NCBI GenBank assembly: GCA_903772945.1
Contig: CAICTM010000245.1
Span: 21,976-85,975, forward strand
Length of the DNA: 64,000 nucleotides
Source of the DNA: Seminavis robusta
Taxonomy: Eukaryota; Bacillariophyta; Bacillariophyceae; Naviculales; Naviculaceae
Direction: 5' to 3'
How positions within the stretch are numbered: the first letter of the stretch is position 1; each line of letters starts with the position of its first letter. The translations under genes were made by a program, and so were the position numbers. Under the pieces are notes generated by a model, which saw only the letters and a program-made list of their open reading frames with translations, had not been told where the DNA came from and made no database searches. Shown here piece by piece: positions 1-9,735 of the stretch.

Positions 1-1405
1 AAACATCTTTGGTCAATCGTTTGGAACGAGACTTTGACCTCCTCAAGGTGAAGGCACTTTCGGAGGCAGACATTCGCAACTCCTTTGCCTTGTTGGTGGA
101 TCCCTGACGACGACTTGCTCTGGTTCGTCTGCCCCTCTTGGTGCAATCTTTGGATGATTGAACCATCTGCGTGGACTCATCCAACGTAGCACTCCGTTTT
201 GGAAGACTCTTAGCGAGTTTGGACTCGCTCTCCTTCACTTCCGGGGTGGACTTGGCCCTACGGATACGACCTGTTGAGATCCTCTTTTCGGAAGTTTTCT
301 TCTTCCTTTCGGCCATTGCAGCAGACGTATCAGGTTTCTCTTCTCTAGGTGCACGACGAACGGGTACCTTCTTTGACTCTTCTAGAGACTTGCATCTTGC
401 GAGTTGTTTACTTCGGGAAAGCCTCTCGTTAGTCCTTGTCCTTCGTGTCTTGGTTGTTGACTTAGCAGTGCCACCCCCTTTCTTTCCGGCTGTTGGTTCT
501 TTTGTGGCAGATGTGACGAGGCGAGAAGCGGCTTCGACTCCGTGGTTGCTAATGGCAAAACTTAACTCAGTGAGACGTTTTGCTGTTGCAGCCTCCAACC
601 CATTGGATTTTTTGGCAGCTTTGATCTTTTCAGCACTGCTTGGTCTCTTTATCCTTGCCAGGTCAGCGGAGGACCCCACTAGGAACACGTCTTGAACCGA
701 CAAGGGCGTCGCTTCTGCCGTGGAAGCGCATCTCCGGAGGGTTGACTTCTTTGTCATCTTTCCTTCCTGGCTCTTGACTCTTCTCAACGCACGGGAACTC
801 TTTGGTTTTGAAAGACGCGGCAAGAGTGCCGGAAGTTGTTCCCCATTTGGTGGAGGCACTTGTGCTTCTTTCTTACCATCGTCACTCAGTTGCAAGTTGG
901 AACCAGACGAAGCAACATTGTTATTGCTTGGTCTCGTTACCCTTGCCATGCCAGAGACGGAAATTTTGTTCACCTCAACGGTGGAAGAGCATCTGCGGAG
1001 TGTGGACTTCTTTGCCGCATTTCGTTCATAGCTCCTTACCCTTTGCAATGCACCGCCACTACCAGACAAGAGTGGTGGAACTTGCACTGGCTCTTCGTTG
1101 GTGCTGTCATCAGGGTTGAATTGTAAGCTGGAACTCGAAGCAGCATTCCATCGCCGGTCACTGCGCCTTCTTCTGCGTGAGTGCCCCGTCGGTGTCTTTC
1201 GTGCTTCGTCTTCTTCTGTCTCCCTCTCTGGAACGGTCTTGACAACGGCGACCGATTCATACAGCGCATTTTCGACAAAGCTCGAATTGGCAACGATGTT
1301 ACCCAAAAGAGAGGAACCCACAGACTTGTACTTTCGTTGAGTCAATGGCGGAGCAGTCAGGTCGTCATTATCATGGCTGTGAGCTTGCCTAGTTGCGTCT
1401 TTCAT
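1..1405 (-). CDS. Partial CDS: basic Ser/Arg/Lys-rich protein of unknown function (C-terminus off the left edge)
   Basis: An uninterrupted minus-strand frame runs from an ATG at 1405 (starts MKDATRQAHSHDNDDL) to the window edge, giving at least 468 codons. An in-frame TGA lies just upstream of that ATG. The product is low complexity, strongly basic and rich in Ser, Arg, Lys and Thr, with no recognised domain. A motif KKSTLRRC[A/S]ST occurs twice (about 979-1012 and 719-752). Many further RRxS/T-type sites follow (RRAKST, RCKSLEE, KRSATL, RRSKSRSK), typical targets of basophilic kinases. It resembles the 522-residue protein at 18266 in this respect, though not by clear homology. It could be a disordered nuclear or cytoskeletal protein. 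The frame is convincing because Lys/Glu/Ser codon use is consistent throughout; the function is unknown. Confidence 0.75.
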   Translation of the reverse strand, partial: MKDATRQAHSHDNDDLTAPPLTQRKYKSVGSSLLGNIVANSSFVENALYESVAVVKTVPERETEEDEARKTPTGHSRRRRRSDRRWNAASSSSLQFNPDDSTNEEPVQVPPLLSGSGGALQRVRSYERNAAKKSTLRRCSSTVEVNKISVSGMARVTRPSNNNVASSGSNLQLSDDGKKEAQVPPPNGEQLPALLPRLSKPKSSRALRRVKSQEGKMTKKSTLRRCASTAEATPLSVQDVFLVGSSADLARIKRPSSAEKIKAAKKSNGLEAATAKRLTELSFAISNHGVEAASRLVTSATKEPTAGKKGGGTAKSTTKTRRTRTNERLSRSKQLARCKSLEESKKVPVRRAPREEKPDTSAAMAERKKKTSEKRISTGRIRRAKSTPEVKESESKLAKSLPKRSATLDESTQMVQSSKDCTKRGRRTRASRRQGSTNKAKELRMSASESAFTLRRSKSRSKRLTKDV

Positions 1406-2284
1406 CCTTCAGCAACAACACGGAGCAGAAATAAATAGTGGTGCCAATGAACAAATAAATGAACAGTGGTGGGTGGAGAGAGCTGTGGAGAGTCGCACGG
1501 AAGAGTGGTGGAGTGAAAGAAGAATGTGAGAGCCTCACCACCTCTTTGAGACCCCTAATTCCTAGCTCGGAATACTAGTTTAAATCGGGAACCCCCAGGG
1601 AAATAAAGCATTAAATTGGATGACCTCAATCCTGGTTTTGAAAGCTGAACGTGCATAATCAATAATTAATGTTACTTCGAATTGGAATTATGAATAGATC
1701 GGACTAAGACCCAGTACTAAAAATGGACAGTACTTGGAGTTCATAGCATAGTAAAACTACAGATCCGGTCATTGTCTTGTATTCTTCTTCTTACGGTCGT
1801 TCATCCGTCAGAGCAAAGCCCGCCACGCACACACGCACATCGGTTCACATGTTCACATTATTTATTTTATCTATCTTACGACTGTACAGTATGTTTAAAT
1901 GTAGATACTGTACGCTGTACAGACAAACCGGTACCGGTAAAGACGTTCAGCTGAACTTAAATTTTTTGCCTCTTAAATGGTCCCAGATCGCAGCGGACCT
2001 TGCTGCCGGTGCTGTCACCTTTCTCAGTAGCCAAAGATGACGTTGTCATGCCTACTTCAGTTCTCTGTACATGTTGTGTGGAACCACGGTAGCCAAAGAT
2101 GATGTCGCCTTGCATACCAGTACTTTAGTTTATATTTATTCGGTGCGAGGTCAGTGGGCGGTTGCCGCTGTAGCTACAACGGTGGCCACTGCGAGGATGC
2201 TTCTAAACATACGGTGTTCGGAGGCAAGCAAGGAATTTTTTACACGAGCTTTACGTCCAGATTGTACATCAGATTCTACCACTA
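1406..2284. other. Intergenic spacer, 879 bp
   Basis: This lies between the start of the left-edge gene and the 3' end of the three-exon gene. No convincing coding frame was seen; short open stretches lack family resemblance. It should contain the promoter of the left-edge gene in its first few hundred bases. It holds an ACCGGTACCGGTA micro-palindrome near 1929 and an imperfect direct repeat at 2027-2126. Confidence 0.6.
2027..2126. repeat. Imperfect direct repeat, period 62 bp
   Basis: Two copies beginning GTAGCCAAAGATGA start at 2027 and 2089. They stay similar for about 38 bases (ACGTTGTCATGCCTAC versus TGTCGCCTTGCATACC). This looks like a small tandem duplication in a spacer. Confidence 0.6.
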
Positions 2285-3408
2285 CTAGTAGTCTATCTTG
2301 AAGGCTCTTTCACCTCCAACACATTTATTTATTTGTCCTCCTTGCAGGAACACAGGAATCCAAACCTTTGCAACAAGCCATCCGTGTGGTTTCTCTGTGA
2401 TTACTCTAAGATACAAAGTAAGTGCTTTGTGGCCGGGGTTCAATTGACATGACTTCACGTTCAGGTTAATTGTACAGTACGTACCGTAGCGGACAGGTAG
2501 CATTGTTGCTGCCCATGAAAATAATTCATACCTGGTGATTGCTGCTTCTTTAGGTCCTCTTTGTGATGTCTCTTTGATGGAATGCTCACATCTACCGTAA
2601 CTAGTACTTCAACAGCCATGTAACAATTGAAGTCGAAGCTTTCTGCAAAATTCCATGCCTCGAACACTGTATGGGCACGAGTTGGCAGATTGAAGCCTCC
2701 GCTTTCCCCTCCATCTGTGTACCGATACAAGTACTCAATTTCAGCGTTTTTACGCCACACAAATACGGCGAATAGTGAACCCGAATCTATTCTGTTTGCG
2801 ACAGAGCCAGTCTCCCACGCACGCAGACTTTTTCTGTCTCCCCCAAGGATTTCTGCCAACCAGGTCGGAGCCTATTTGTTGTTGTCGTAGGAAGGTTTCC
2901 GTTCTAGCTAGCTAGCGCTAGAACCCTTGTGCTGGTGCATATGGTTGCAAAGAGGCAGCCACCCATGTCTGTACGACTCCAGCACAAAAGAACGAAATGG
3001 AAGCTGCACCAATCGCGACAAGAGAGGCGGCCCCAGGCGTTCCATGAGTTCTTGGACAGTCTGCGGGGGACGAAAGGCGTTCTTCTTGGGTGCCTTGTGT
3101 GGCAAAACGTACTTTTTGGTGCCAGTAGATTGAGATGGTGGGGCGGTATTCCCAGATTCGAATTTGTGAATCAAGTTATCCTGTAGCAGATACATGCCGG
3201 ACAGTGTGATAATTCCAGCCGAGTAGCTCCCAATAGATTGCAACGGGGGGGTATCCAGATCATACCGAAAGACTTTTGGATCTCCTTGAAACCGCCGGTA
3301 CTCAAACGAGCCAACCTGGAGGGCAATTCTCTGCCCAGAATGCCAGAGATAGTAACCACATGCAAGAGCTGTGGGAGGCGCTAGAGTGACCGTAACACCG
3401 ACACACAT
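2285..3408 (-). CDS. Three-exon unknown protein, predicted membrane segments near the N-terminus (307 aa)
   Basis: Exons on the minus strand are 3408-2925, 2852-2532 and 2403-2285. Introns are 72 and 128 nt. Joining at G|GTTCTAG...GGCAG and at CCAG|GTATGA...TTAGAG keeps one frame of 924 nt. The start is ATG at 3408, with an in-frame TGA two codons upstream. Visible features are a hydrophobic stretch near residues 5-24, another near 60-75 (SIGSYSAGIITLSGMYLL), a Pro/Lys-rich linker around 90-115, and a mixed C-terminal half with several aromatic residues. No family was recognised. A mitochondrial or other organelle membrane protein is possible but not shown. It is divergent from the MFS transporter across 195 bp. 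Splice sites are by inspection; the second intron acceptor (AGAG) is the least certain. Confidence 0.6.
2901..2924. repeat. Inverted repeat covering a 5' splice site
   Basis: GTTCTAGC and GCTAGAAC form 8-bp arms around TAGCTAGC, itself palindromic, so a 24-nt hairpin is possible. It occupies exactly the first 24 nt of the first intron of the 307-residue gene, so the donor GT lies in the stem of the pre-mRNA. Confidence 0.6.
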
Positions 3409-3603
3409 CCTTTCTCATCGCTTGCTCGGTCGACCGAGGACTCTTCATCAGCTCATCCAAGGCAAGGCTTCCAGGAGCAAGAATGAGGATGACGTCGTGC
3501 GCCAGCACCCACAAGAAACACCTAACCCTGTGAGCGTTAGCCGTGACTGATCAGTCCCACAGATTCGAATCTTTGGCGACGATCTCGTTGCGATGGACGC
3601 AAC
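3409..3603. promoter_or_regulatory. Divergent promoter region, 195 bp
   Basis: This is the whole gap between the ATG of the three-exon unknown gene (minus) and that of the MFS transporter (plus), so both promoters must lie here or inside the genes. No clear TATA box was seen. Confidence 0.4.
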
Positions 3604-5127
3604 ATGATCACTCGTCATCTCATGATCATCAACAAATCTGTGATGAATATGTTGACGATGGAGAACAATCGAGAAGAAGAAGAAGACCATGATGACGAGC
3701 AGCCAACGAACATTTGGCCGCAGATGACTGCAGAAAGTCTTCAGGAGCCGCTTCTTTCTGATTCGCCTTCTGTGTCTTCAGAGGACGACGGCCCCTCACA
3801 ACGGGGAATGATCTTGTACTGCTCGCTATTCTTCTTTCATGGGATATCTGGCGTTACTTGGGGACGATTTTCCATTGTCTATTATAATTCAATACTTCAT
3901 CTCTCTGAGGAACAAATTGGAGTCTTGCAGGGTGTCGTTCCCTTGATTGCCTTGCTCAGTCAGCCCTTCTGGGGTAGCATCAGTGATTGCTTCCGGTCAA
4001 AGAAGATGGTCTATCTCGTTTGCAAATTTGGCAGTGCACTCTTCCTCTTGGCGCTCTCCTTTCAGAATCTGGTGCAAACCTTTCCCCAAATTCTCTTTTG
4101 TGTGATTGGTATGGCCATCTTTCGATCCTCGGGGGTACTTGACAGCCACGCCCTTGACTTTCTCGGAGAACGACATCGCGGGTACTATGGGAACATTCGC
4201 ATGTGGGCATCCATCAGCTGGGGACTTGGTTGCATCCTGATGGGATATATCACGGACAAATACAGCTTCGAATGGAACTTTGTCATCTTTGGGGTTATGA
4301 TGACTTGCATGTTGCTGTTGGCGGCAATTGGATTGCCCAGCAAGACCAAGGCAGAGCAAGCCCAATACGAACATGCGGTGACAGCAGCCAACGGGTTGCA
4401 GGATGCTGGCATTCCTCGACCCAAGCTAGCAACTCTTTACGATGCCGTGTGTCGGCTACCTGTCATCTACTGGCTATTGCAAGGGGTTGTGCTTGGTGCT
4501 GGCGTATCCCTGGTGGATAGTTTTCTGTTTGTCTACTTGCAAAACGATCTGCATGCGTCCACAACACTTTGTGGTTGGACTGTAGGTGTTACGGTTCTTT
4601 TGGAGCTTCCAATCTTCTTCTATTCACAGAGTCTACTCAAGAATCTGGGACACGATCGGCTTTTTGTCTTGGCCATGGCAGGGTACCTTCTGCGTGTCTT
4701 TGGATACACCTTACTCAAGCCCCGGACGGTGCATTACATTTTCGCCATGGAAATCTTGCATGGTGTGACTGTGGGTTGCATGTGGATTGCCAGCGTCGAT
4801 TTTGCAGCAGCCATTGCACCGATTGAATGGTCCACGACAGTGCAGACAATGTTGTCCACGGCAATATTTTGTGTTGGTGGAGGATTGGGCCCCATGGTGG
4901 GTGGATGGGTCATGGAGCAACACGGCGCTGTTGCAATGTACAGGGGGGCTGGAGTCGTTGTTGGAGTGGCCATGTTAGGTCATCTTGCCTTGTGGGGTCT
5001 TTATGGAGAAGGACCGCATGGTAGACACCTGAAAAGGGTACGAGAGGAGAGACACCAGACACGGGCTGAAATGGACGCAACTCGGGAGAGCCCAGAGGGA
5101 GGATCCGATTGTGGCGAAGTGGAATAA
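3604..5127 (+). CDS. Major facilitator superfamily transporter, MFS_1-like (507 aa)
   Basis: A single exon encodes a polytopic membrane protein that probably moves a small solute across a membrane; the substrate is unknown. An acidic cytosolic tail of about 65 residues (EEEEDHDDEQ, then an EPLLSDS segment) is followed by about 12 hydrophobic segments starting with GMILYCSLFFFHGISGV. The loop after TM2 reads GSISDCFRSKKMVYL, the usual MFS G-x-x-x-D-x-x-[KR] type signature. The central cytosolic loop is short. The C-terminal tail is charged (KRVREERHQTRAEMD). The EPLL[SD]S sequence resembles an acidic dileucine sorting motif, suggesting vacuolar or endosomal traffic (inference). The pattern matches the LacY/NupG-like branch (MFS_1_like, MFSD6 type). 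Met at codon 16 or 19 is an alternative start. Confidence 0.9.
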   Translation: MITRHLMIINKSVMNMLTMENNREEEEDHDDEQPTNIWPQMTAESLQEPLLSDSPSVSSEDDGPSQRGMILYCSLFFFHGISGVTWGRFSIVYYNSILHLSEEQIGVLQGVVPLIALLSQPFWGSISDCFRSKKMVYLVCKFGSALFLLALSFQNLVQTFPQILFCVIGMAIFRSSGVLDSHALDFLGERHRGYYGNIRMWASISWGLGCILMGYITDKYSFEWNFVIFGVMMTCMLLLAAIGLPSKTKAEQAQYEHAVTAANGLQDAGIPRPKLATLYDAVCRLPVIYWLLQGVVLGAGVSLVDSFLFVYLQNDLHASTTLCGWTVGVTVLLELPIFFYSQSLLKNLGHDRLFVLAMAGYLLRVFGYTLLKPRTVHYIFAMEILHGVTVGCMWIASVDFAAAIAPIEWSTTVQTMLSTAIFCVGGGLGPMVGGWVMEQHGAVAMYRGAGVVVGVAMLGHLALWGLYGEGPHGRHLKRVREERHQTRAEMDATRESPEGGSDCGEVE

Positions 5128-5753
5128 GGTGCAATCAATGGGTGCAGATGCCGTGAACAGTCATAAGAGGTGGATTTCACACAAGCTGTGGTAAAGTGCC
5201 CGGGGCTCTGCTGGTGGATCCTAGCTACCCGGTAGTTCCTGGACCGACATCAGGACCCAAAGCAGAGCACCTGTCTCCTGGACCACAACCTTGAAGTAAT
5301 TTTTGAATGCAGATCTCCTGCCCACTCCCCCGGACCGACACCATGGTCATATGCCCTCGCCACACCACTTCGGCACTGACGATGGTTACCGGTATGGACA
5401 CAACCTTTTAACCCTTGGCCCTTGGATTCATCGCTATCATCATGATGGCAACATTCGTCCTACAGTATTTCAGTCTAGAAACTACTTGTAGTATCATACG
5501 ATTTTGGTATCTAGCTATCAACTCCAGTACCGGTAGCTAGCTGCATGTATACCGGTACATCATACGGTAGGAGGAGACACCAAACATGGTTTGCATTCGA
5601 AAGCCTGACATCGCCATCGCCGTGCAAGGATTTGGTACCGGTAGCTGGCATATGCCATGGGCCACACAACAACAACATTTGTTGTGGCGGGCTTGTCAAA
5701 AAGAGTGACCATGGCAAAGGCTTCTTGAAGGATGCCGAAGCACTCATGGTAGA
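5128..5753. other. Intergenic spacer, 626 bp
   Basis: This is a convergent gap between the transporter and the Ser-repeat gene. It has several copies of GGTACCGGTA-type micro-palindromes (about 5521-5560 and 5634-5645) and TAGCTAGCTG. No supportable gene is seen. Confidence 0.55.
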
Positions 5754-6631
5754 TTACCTTTCCACCCTAATCTTCATGATGGCTGCCAAGCACTGAGACG
5801 CCTCGCCCTTTTCACAGATCTCGATATTGATGTCCCAGCTGAGAACCAAAGAGGAAATTGTCTCAATCTTCTCATTAGACAGACAATCTCCACCCCTCAC
5901 AACACTTCTAGGGCCAGTGATGCTGGCATGCTTTGGGCACCAATTCTCAGTAGTGCCATTGTCATTAGTCCCTCGAAAGTTGAACAAGTGATGAACAAGC
6001 GTATTCTTCAGCTGCTCCAATGTTTCAGAGGGTGGAAGAGTGAGACTCTCCATTGGGGCTCTAGCAGCAAGAGCCAAGCACACAAAATCATCCTTGATTT
6101 GTAATGCCTTTTCCAACACCACATGGTGTTTGTGCTTGGACCTGTAGTCTTTGTCTGCCTCATACGGTGTGTATTGTGTAATGAAGACTCCAGCAGTTTC
6201 TTGGACCTCTGCTGCACTGCTCTGGACGGTGCTCTCGTCGGTGGTGGAAGAACTGCTCGTGGAGCTTGACGAAGAATCGTCGGAGCTTGTGGCGGAAGTC
6301 GATGACGACCTTCTAGTAGACAGGCCGACAGTCGTCGAAGATCGTCCTCAAAGCTTGACGAGGAAAAGCCGACAGTTGTCGAAGAATCATAGCTTGAAGA
6401 GGAAAAGCCGACAGTCGAGGTCGAAGAATCGAAGCTTGAAGACAGGACGACAGTGGTCGAAGAATCGTTCTTCGAGCTTACAATAATAATTGACGATGAA
6501 AAGCCCACAGTCTTCGAAGAATCGTCCTCGGAGCTTGAGGAAAGGCTTGTCTTGGAAGAATCGTTCTCGGATGCTTTGAAGGAAACAGCCACATTGGAGA
6601 TCTTAACAGTCGATAGGTGACGAACACTCAA
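5754..6631 (-). CDS. Ser-rich repeat protein with a one-base frame break; 5' end unresolved
   Basis: Coding is on the minus strand. The upstream half (6631 to about 6341) reads a tandem Ser repeat with consensus DSS[KT]TVGFSSS. The downstream half (about 6340 to 5754) continues the same repeat in another frame (RSSTTVGLSTRRSSS), then a non-repetitive domain: VQETAGVFITQYTPYEADKD through to CLAAIMKIRVER and stop. At about 6340 the plus strand reads GAAGATCG where the other repeats read GAAGAATCG, so one base is missing relative to the repeat consensus. Restoring it would join both halves. The cause may be a real frameshift allele, decay or a sequencing error. No in-frame ATG is visible at the 5' end, so an upstream exon is likely. 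The C-terminal domain (about 150 residues) was not recognised. Confidence 0.55.
6270..6600. repeat. Degenerate tandem repeat, units about 36-57 bp
   Basis: At least seven units begin GAAGAATCG or a variant (about 6270, 6337, 6380, 6424, 6459, 6516, 6556). Most also contain GAGCTTGA or AAGCTTGA and AAAGCCGACAGT. The array encodes the Ser-rich repeat of the minus-strand gene. On the plus strand it would read an acidic EEKPTVVEES repeat interrupted by one stop. Confidence 0.75.
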
Positions 6632-7107
6632 TCACATCAAACATCTTGCAGGTGAATCTTCGTGTGCCTGGGAATCCGTCTCTCACCAAAGGAGAAATTC
6701 GAGCCAAAAATGAATGCTTGCATCCAAAGCTCCCCATACCAGATTAGGGTGAAGGTTGATTGTTCCTCGGAAGCTCACTGACGATTAATGCACCGTCGAG
6801 AGAGCCCTTTTCCAAACCTGCCCCCCATTCAATCCACGATTTGCGGTCTTGCTTGCAAGGGATCTTCGCCCTTCGTCGGCTTCTCTCACAACTCCAAAAA
6901 TCGACGGCGACGACGATCGATCATTTATCGATACATGTAGCAAAAGCAACCAGCATCAAAGGAGACAAACAAAACTCGTCCAAAGCGCAAGCCAAAACTG
7001 AAGCAACCATACCTCCCACGGGAACAAACAGCGAAGCCCAAGCGACAACTTCCGCCATTCCGTCCACAGCAAGCAGCAGCAGCAGCAAGCCCAAAGAGAA
7101 GACAACG
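6632..7107. promoter_or_regulatory. Divergent upstream region, 476 bp
   Basis: This lies between the Ser-repeat gene and the R3H protein gene. The R3H frame stays open upstream to about 6760 but has no ATG before 7108, so this part is taken as 5' UTR or an unrecognised exon. It should also hold the missing first exon of the Ser-repeat gene. Confidence 0.4.
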
Positions 7108-9735
7108 ATGTCTTCCGTCCTTGTGCCCAGCCAAGCGGTTCGCAGCAGCAGCGACACCCACACAACCAGCGAAGCGTCGGCAAGCAATGCGTCGCCTCAG
7201 CCTGGTGGCGCCACCAATGCAGAAAAGAAAGGACGGAGGCGCAAGAACAAGAACAGAACGCGAGGCGCCCGAGGCGCCAACAAGAACAGCAACGATGGCT
7301 CGCCGAACGAGGAGGATGGCGCAAGAGCATCGGCAGAGGAAGGCAAGAAGCCAGACCGTAGCCAGAGCCCGGCAGGTGGAGCAAAAGGAAAGAACCAAAG
7401 ACAGCGAAATAACAAGAACAAGAACAAAAAGAACCAAGAAGGGGAAAGCAAAAAGGGTCCAGAAGTGGAGAATGTCAAGGGAACCAATAGCAAAGATGCA
7501 GATGAACAAGCCAACAACAACAATATCAAGAGCAAAGGGAAGAAAAACAACAACAATAAGAATCGCAACAACAAGAACCGCAAGCGATATCCTTGGCGAA
7601 AGCGTATTCCAGCCGGAACTGTTGATCCCATCACATTGGATGCTCTAGTTTCTCTTCCATACCCGCCATTTGCTTTGTGGGCTGCTTCTCCCTACTTGCC
7701 TGTTCCTGTGTGGCCTCCCGCAGAAAACAACAACAAAAAGCAACAAAAGACCCCCGAAGAATTGGCTAAAGAACAGGAAGTCGAGGCACAGGAACGAGAA
7801 CGACGACTGCTGCAGGAACAGTGGGGCACTGCCGTCGTCAACAAGGAGCCAGGCGAACAGCAGCCAAGCGAGGAATCAAACAGCAGCAACATCAATCGCC
7901 ATGTCAATCTATTTGATGGCCGGGCCCTGGCGTACTACATGGTCTCGCAACTCCAATTCATTGATCCTCTGACTCGGAGGGATTTAGACAGGGACGAGCT
8001 GATCCAGCTGGACCGGTACTTGGTCAGGCACGGCTTTACCGATCTTAACGTCGTCGAAGCCTATGACACCAAAGGGGTCTCGCTGTCCACTGCCGGTGCC
8101 GCAAGCACCACTGCTGCTGGTCGCGCTGAAATCCTGCAACAAGAAGCACGCGTGTTACTCAATGCTCTGTTTGGTGGCGGCCCGTCTGCATTGCCGCCAG
8201 CACCACAGAACAACGCCCCAGTCAATGCGCTAATGGAGCAATATTCTAGCTACCAAGCGGCACAGCAGCAGCAAGCGCGACCCAGCAGCAACAACAACAC
8301 TCGGCGTCCCGAACGCAACAATCGCAGCGCCTTTGACAATCCTCGTTCGAATGCGGAAGACACAGGCATCTACGGAGACGAAACGACGGGAATGATGATT
8401 ATCGACGACGATTTGAACCCAAGTCTGCGAGGCGCAGGAGACAATCGAGCCATGAGACCCCACCGACCCCCCACTGCCCCACCAACGTTATGGGCTGGAA
8501 GCCGCATTGCTGGTCCTTCCGCAAACGCCGACAATCTACAGGCCGACAACTTTCCCGCCCTCTCGGTGACAGCGACTCTCCCGCCCCACCAGTCGCCCCT
8601 GAACACGAGTGCGCCATCCTTTGTTCCAGGGGGTGCGCCCGCCGTAGAGGCTCCTGCTGCAGTCAAGCGACAGCAACCCCCCAAAAAGAAGGTTCTTCCA
8701 CCCGCGAGCTCTTTGAAATTCATTGCCGGGGCTGTCAAGAAGACCACCCCCGAAGAAGCACAACGCCAATTCGAGGCCAGAGAAGAAGCTAGGAGAAAGG
8801 CAATGATGGCCAACCTTAGATTCGGATCTGATCCGACAAGCTGGGACGCACCGACGTCAGCGGGGGCCCCTTCCTCTGTGGCGATGCCAAACGCCAGCGA
8901 GGCGCAGCTGGAGCGAAATCAAGCATTTGCCGATGCTCTCGGTGTTGCTGGACGCTCCGCCCCTCAGAGCTGGGCGCGGCCTACAGACATGGAAAACGCC
9001 GCGGCCATCGCTTACCCCGATGCACTGATCTTGCGGGCTCGTGAGAATATGGGTGCCCTTCTCAAACTTGAGAAGAAGTGGAAGTCGTTTTTGGAAGACG
9101 ACAAGGCAGCCTCGTTGCCGCTGAACCACATGGACCGTCCGATGCGAGCCTTTGTACACGAGTACTCGGACTATTGGAAGCTCCACACCGAGTCATTCGA
9201 CAAGGAGCCCAAACGCTACATACATTGTGTCAAGCTCTTGGATACGGGCGCTCCTTACCCTCTTTTGTCGGACGCGGCCAGACACTGGAGAGGTCCAACC
9301 GGCGCAGGAATTTCGTTGGGCAGAGGTCAGCAAACCGCAGGACAGGATACCTGGGGCAGTGAAGTTCGAGCCCCCATAGTGACGGATCTGTCGGCTGCAG
9401 CACCCACAAACTCCCGTGCGGCGGCATTGACATCGGCCAGGCCAAAGCTGGAGTTGAAGGAGCGGACTCTTCCCCTCGAGCTCCCTCCGTTTGAGCCGCC
9501 CACCAAGACGTCCGAACTGGAGGCCGAATCAGAGGAACAGATCCGGCGCAGGAAATTGAGGATGGAGGAACAGAAACGAAAGGAACAGGAACGGGAGGAA
9601 CGAAAGCAACGCGCTCTTGAGGCTGCCTTTGCCAGTGACTCGGAAGAAGAAAGCCTGCGTGGAATGGGCGAAGATGACGATGATAGTTGGGTGGAAGGAG
9701 AGGCGCTCTACAACAGCGAAGACGAAGCCGACTGA
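7108..9735 (+). CDS. R3H-domain, probable nucleic-acid-binding protein (875 aa)
   Basis: The start is the first in-frame ATG (MSSVLVPSQ); the open frame reaches back to about 6760 without another ATG. Residues 1-160 are Ser/Asn/Lys-rich and disordered, with long Lys-Asn runs. At about 165-290 is a compact region with DPITLDALVSLPYPPFAL and, after an acidic insert, FDGRALAYYM and DPLTRRDL. This spacing recalls a split RING/U-box-like fold, but the Zn ligands are absent and the assignment is tentative. A Gln/Ala-rich linker follows. At about 640-720 is an R3H domain: R-x3-H as RAFVH, then the KEPKRYI segment typical of NFX1-type R3H domains, which bind single-stranded nucleic acid. A Lys/Glu coiled coil and an acidic tail (DDDDSW) end the protein. 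A role in RNA metabolism or translation control is inferred. Confidence 0.8.
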   Translation: MSSVLVPSQAVRSSSDTHTTSEASASNASPQPGGATNAEKKGRRRKNKNRTRGARGANKNSNDGSPNEEDGARASAEEGKKPDRSQSPAGGAKGKNQRQRNNKNKNKKNQEGESKKGPEVENVKGTNSKDADEQANNNNIKSKGKKNNNNKNRNNKNRKRYPWRKRIPAGTVDPITLDALVSLPYPPFALWAASPYLPVPVWPPAENNNKKQQKTPEELAKEQEVEAQERERRLLQEQWGTAVVNKEPGEQQPSEESNSSNINRHVNLFDGRALAYYMVSQLQFIDPLTRRDLDRDELIQLDRYLVRHGFTDLNVVEAYDTKGVSLSTAGAASTTAAGRAEILQQEARVLLNALFGGGPSALPPAPQNNAPVNALMEQYSSYQAAQQQQARPSSNNNTRRPERNNRSAFDNPRSNAEDTGIYGDETTGMMIIDDDLNPSLRGAGDNRAMRPHRPPTAPPTLWAGSRIAGPSANADNLQADNFPALSVTATLPPHQSPLNTSAPSFVPGGAPAVEAPAAVKRQQPPKKKVLPPASSLKFIAGAVKKTTPEEAQRQFEAREEARRKAMMANLRFGSDPTSWDAPTSAGAPSSVAMPNASEAQLERNQAFADALGVAGRSAPQSWARPTDMENAAAIAYPDALILRARENMGALLKLEKKWKSFLEDDKAASLPLNHMDRPMRAFVHEYSDYWKLHTESFDKEPKRYIHCVKLLDTGAPYPLLSDAARHWRGPTGAGISLGRGQQTAGQDTWGSEVRAPIVTDLSAAAPTNSRAAALTSARPKLELKERTLPLELPPFEPPTKTSELEAESEEQIRRRKLRMEEQKRKEQEREERKQRALEAAFASDSEEESLRGMGEDDDDSWVEGEALYNSEDEAD

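Noticed and set aside
171-695. 174-codon plus frame at the left edge
   Set aside because: Leu/Phe/Ser-rich composition is typical of the antisense of a Lys/Glu/Ser-rich gene; the minus strand has an open frame of 468 codons through the same region.
6151-6486. Plus-strand acidic repeat frame (EEKPTVVEES type)
   Set aside because: It carries an in-frame stop and a frame break, and has no non-repetitive domain; the minus frame continues into a globular-looking domain.
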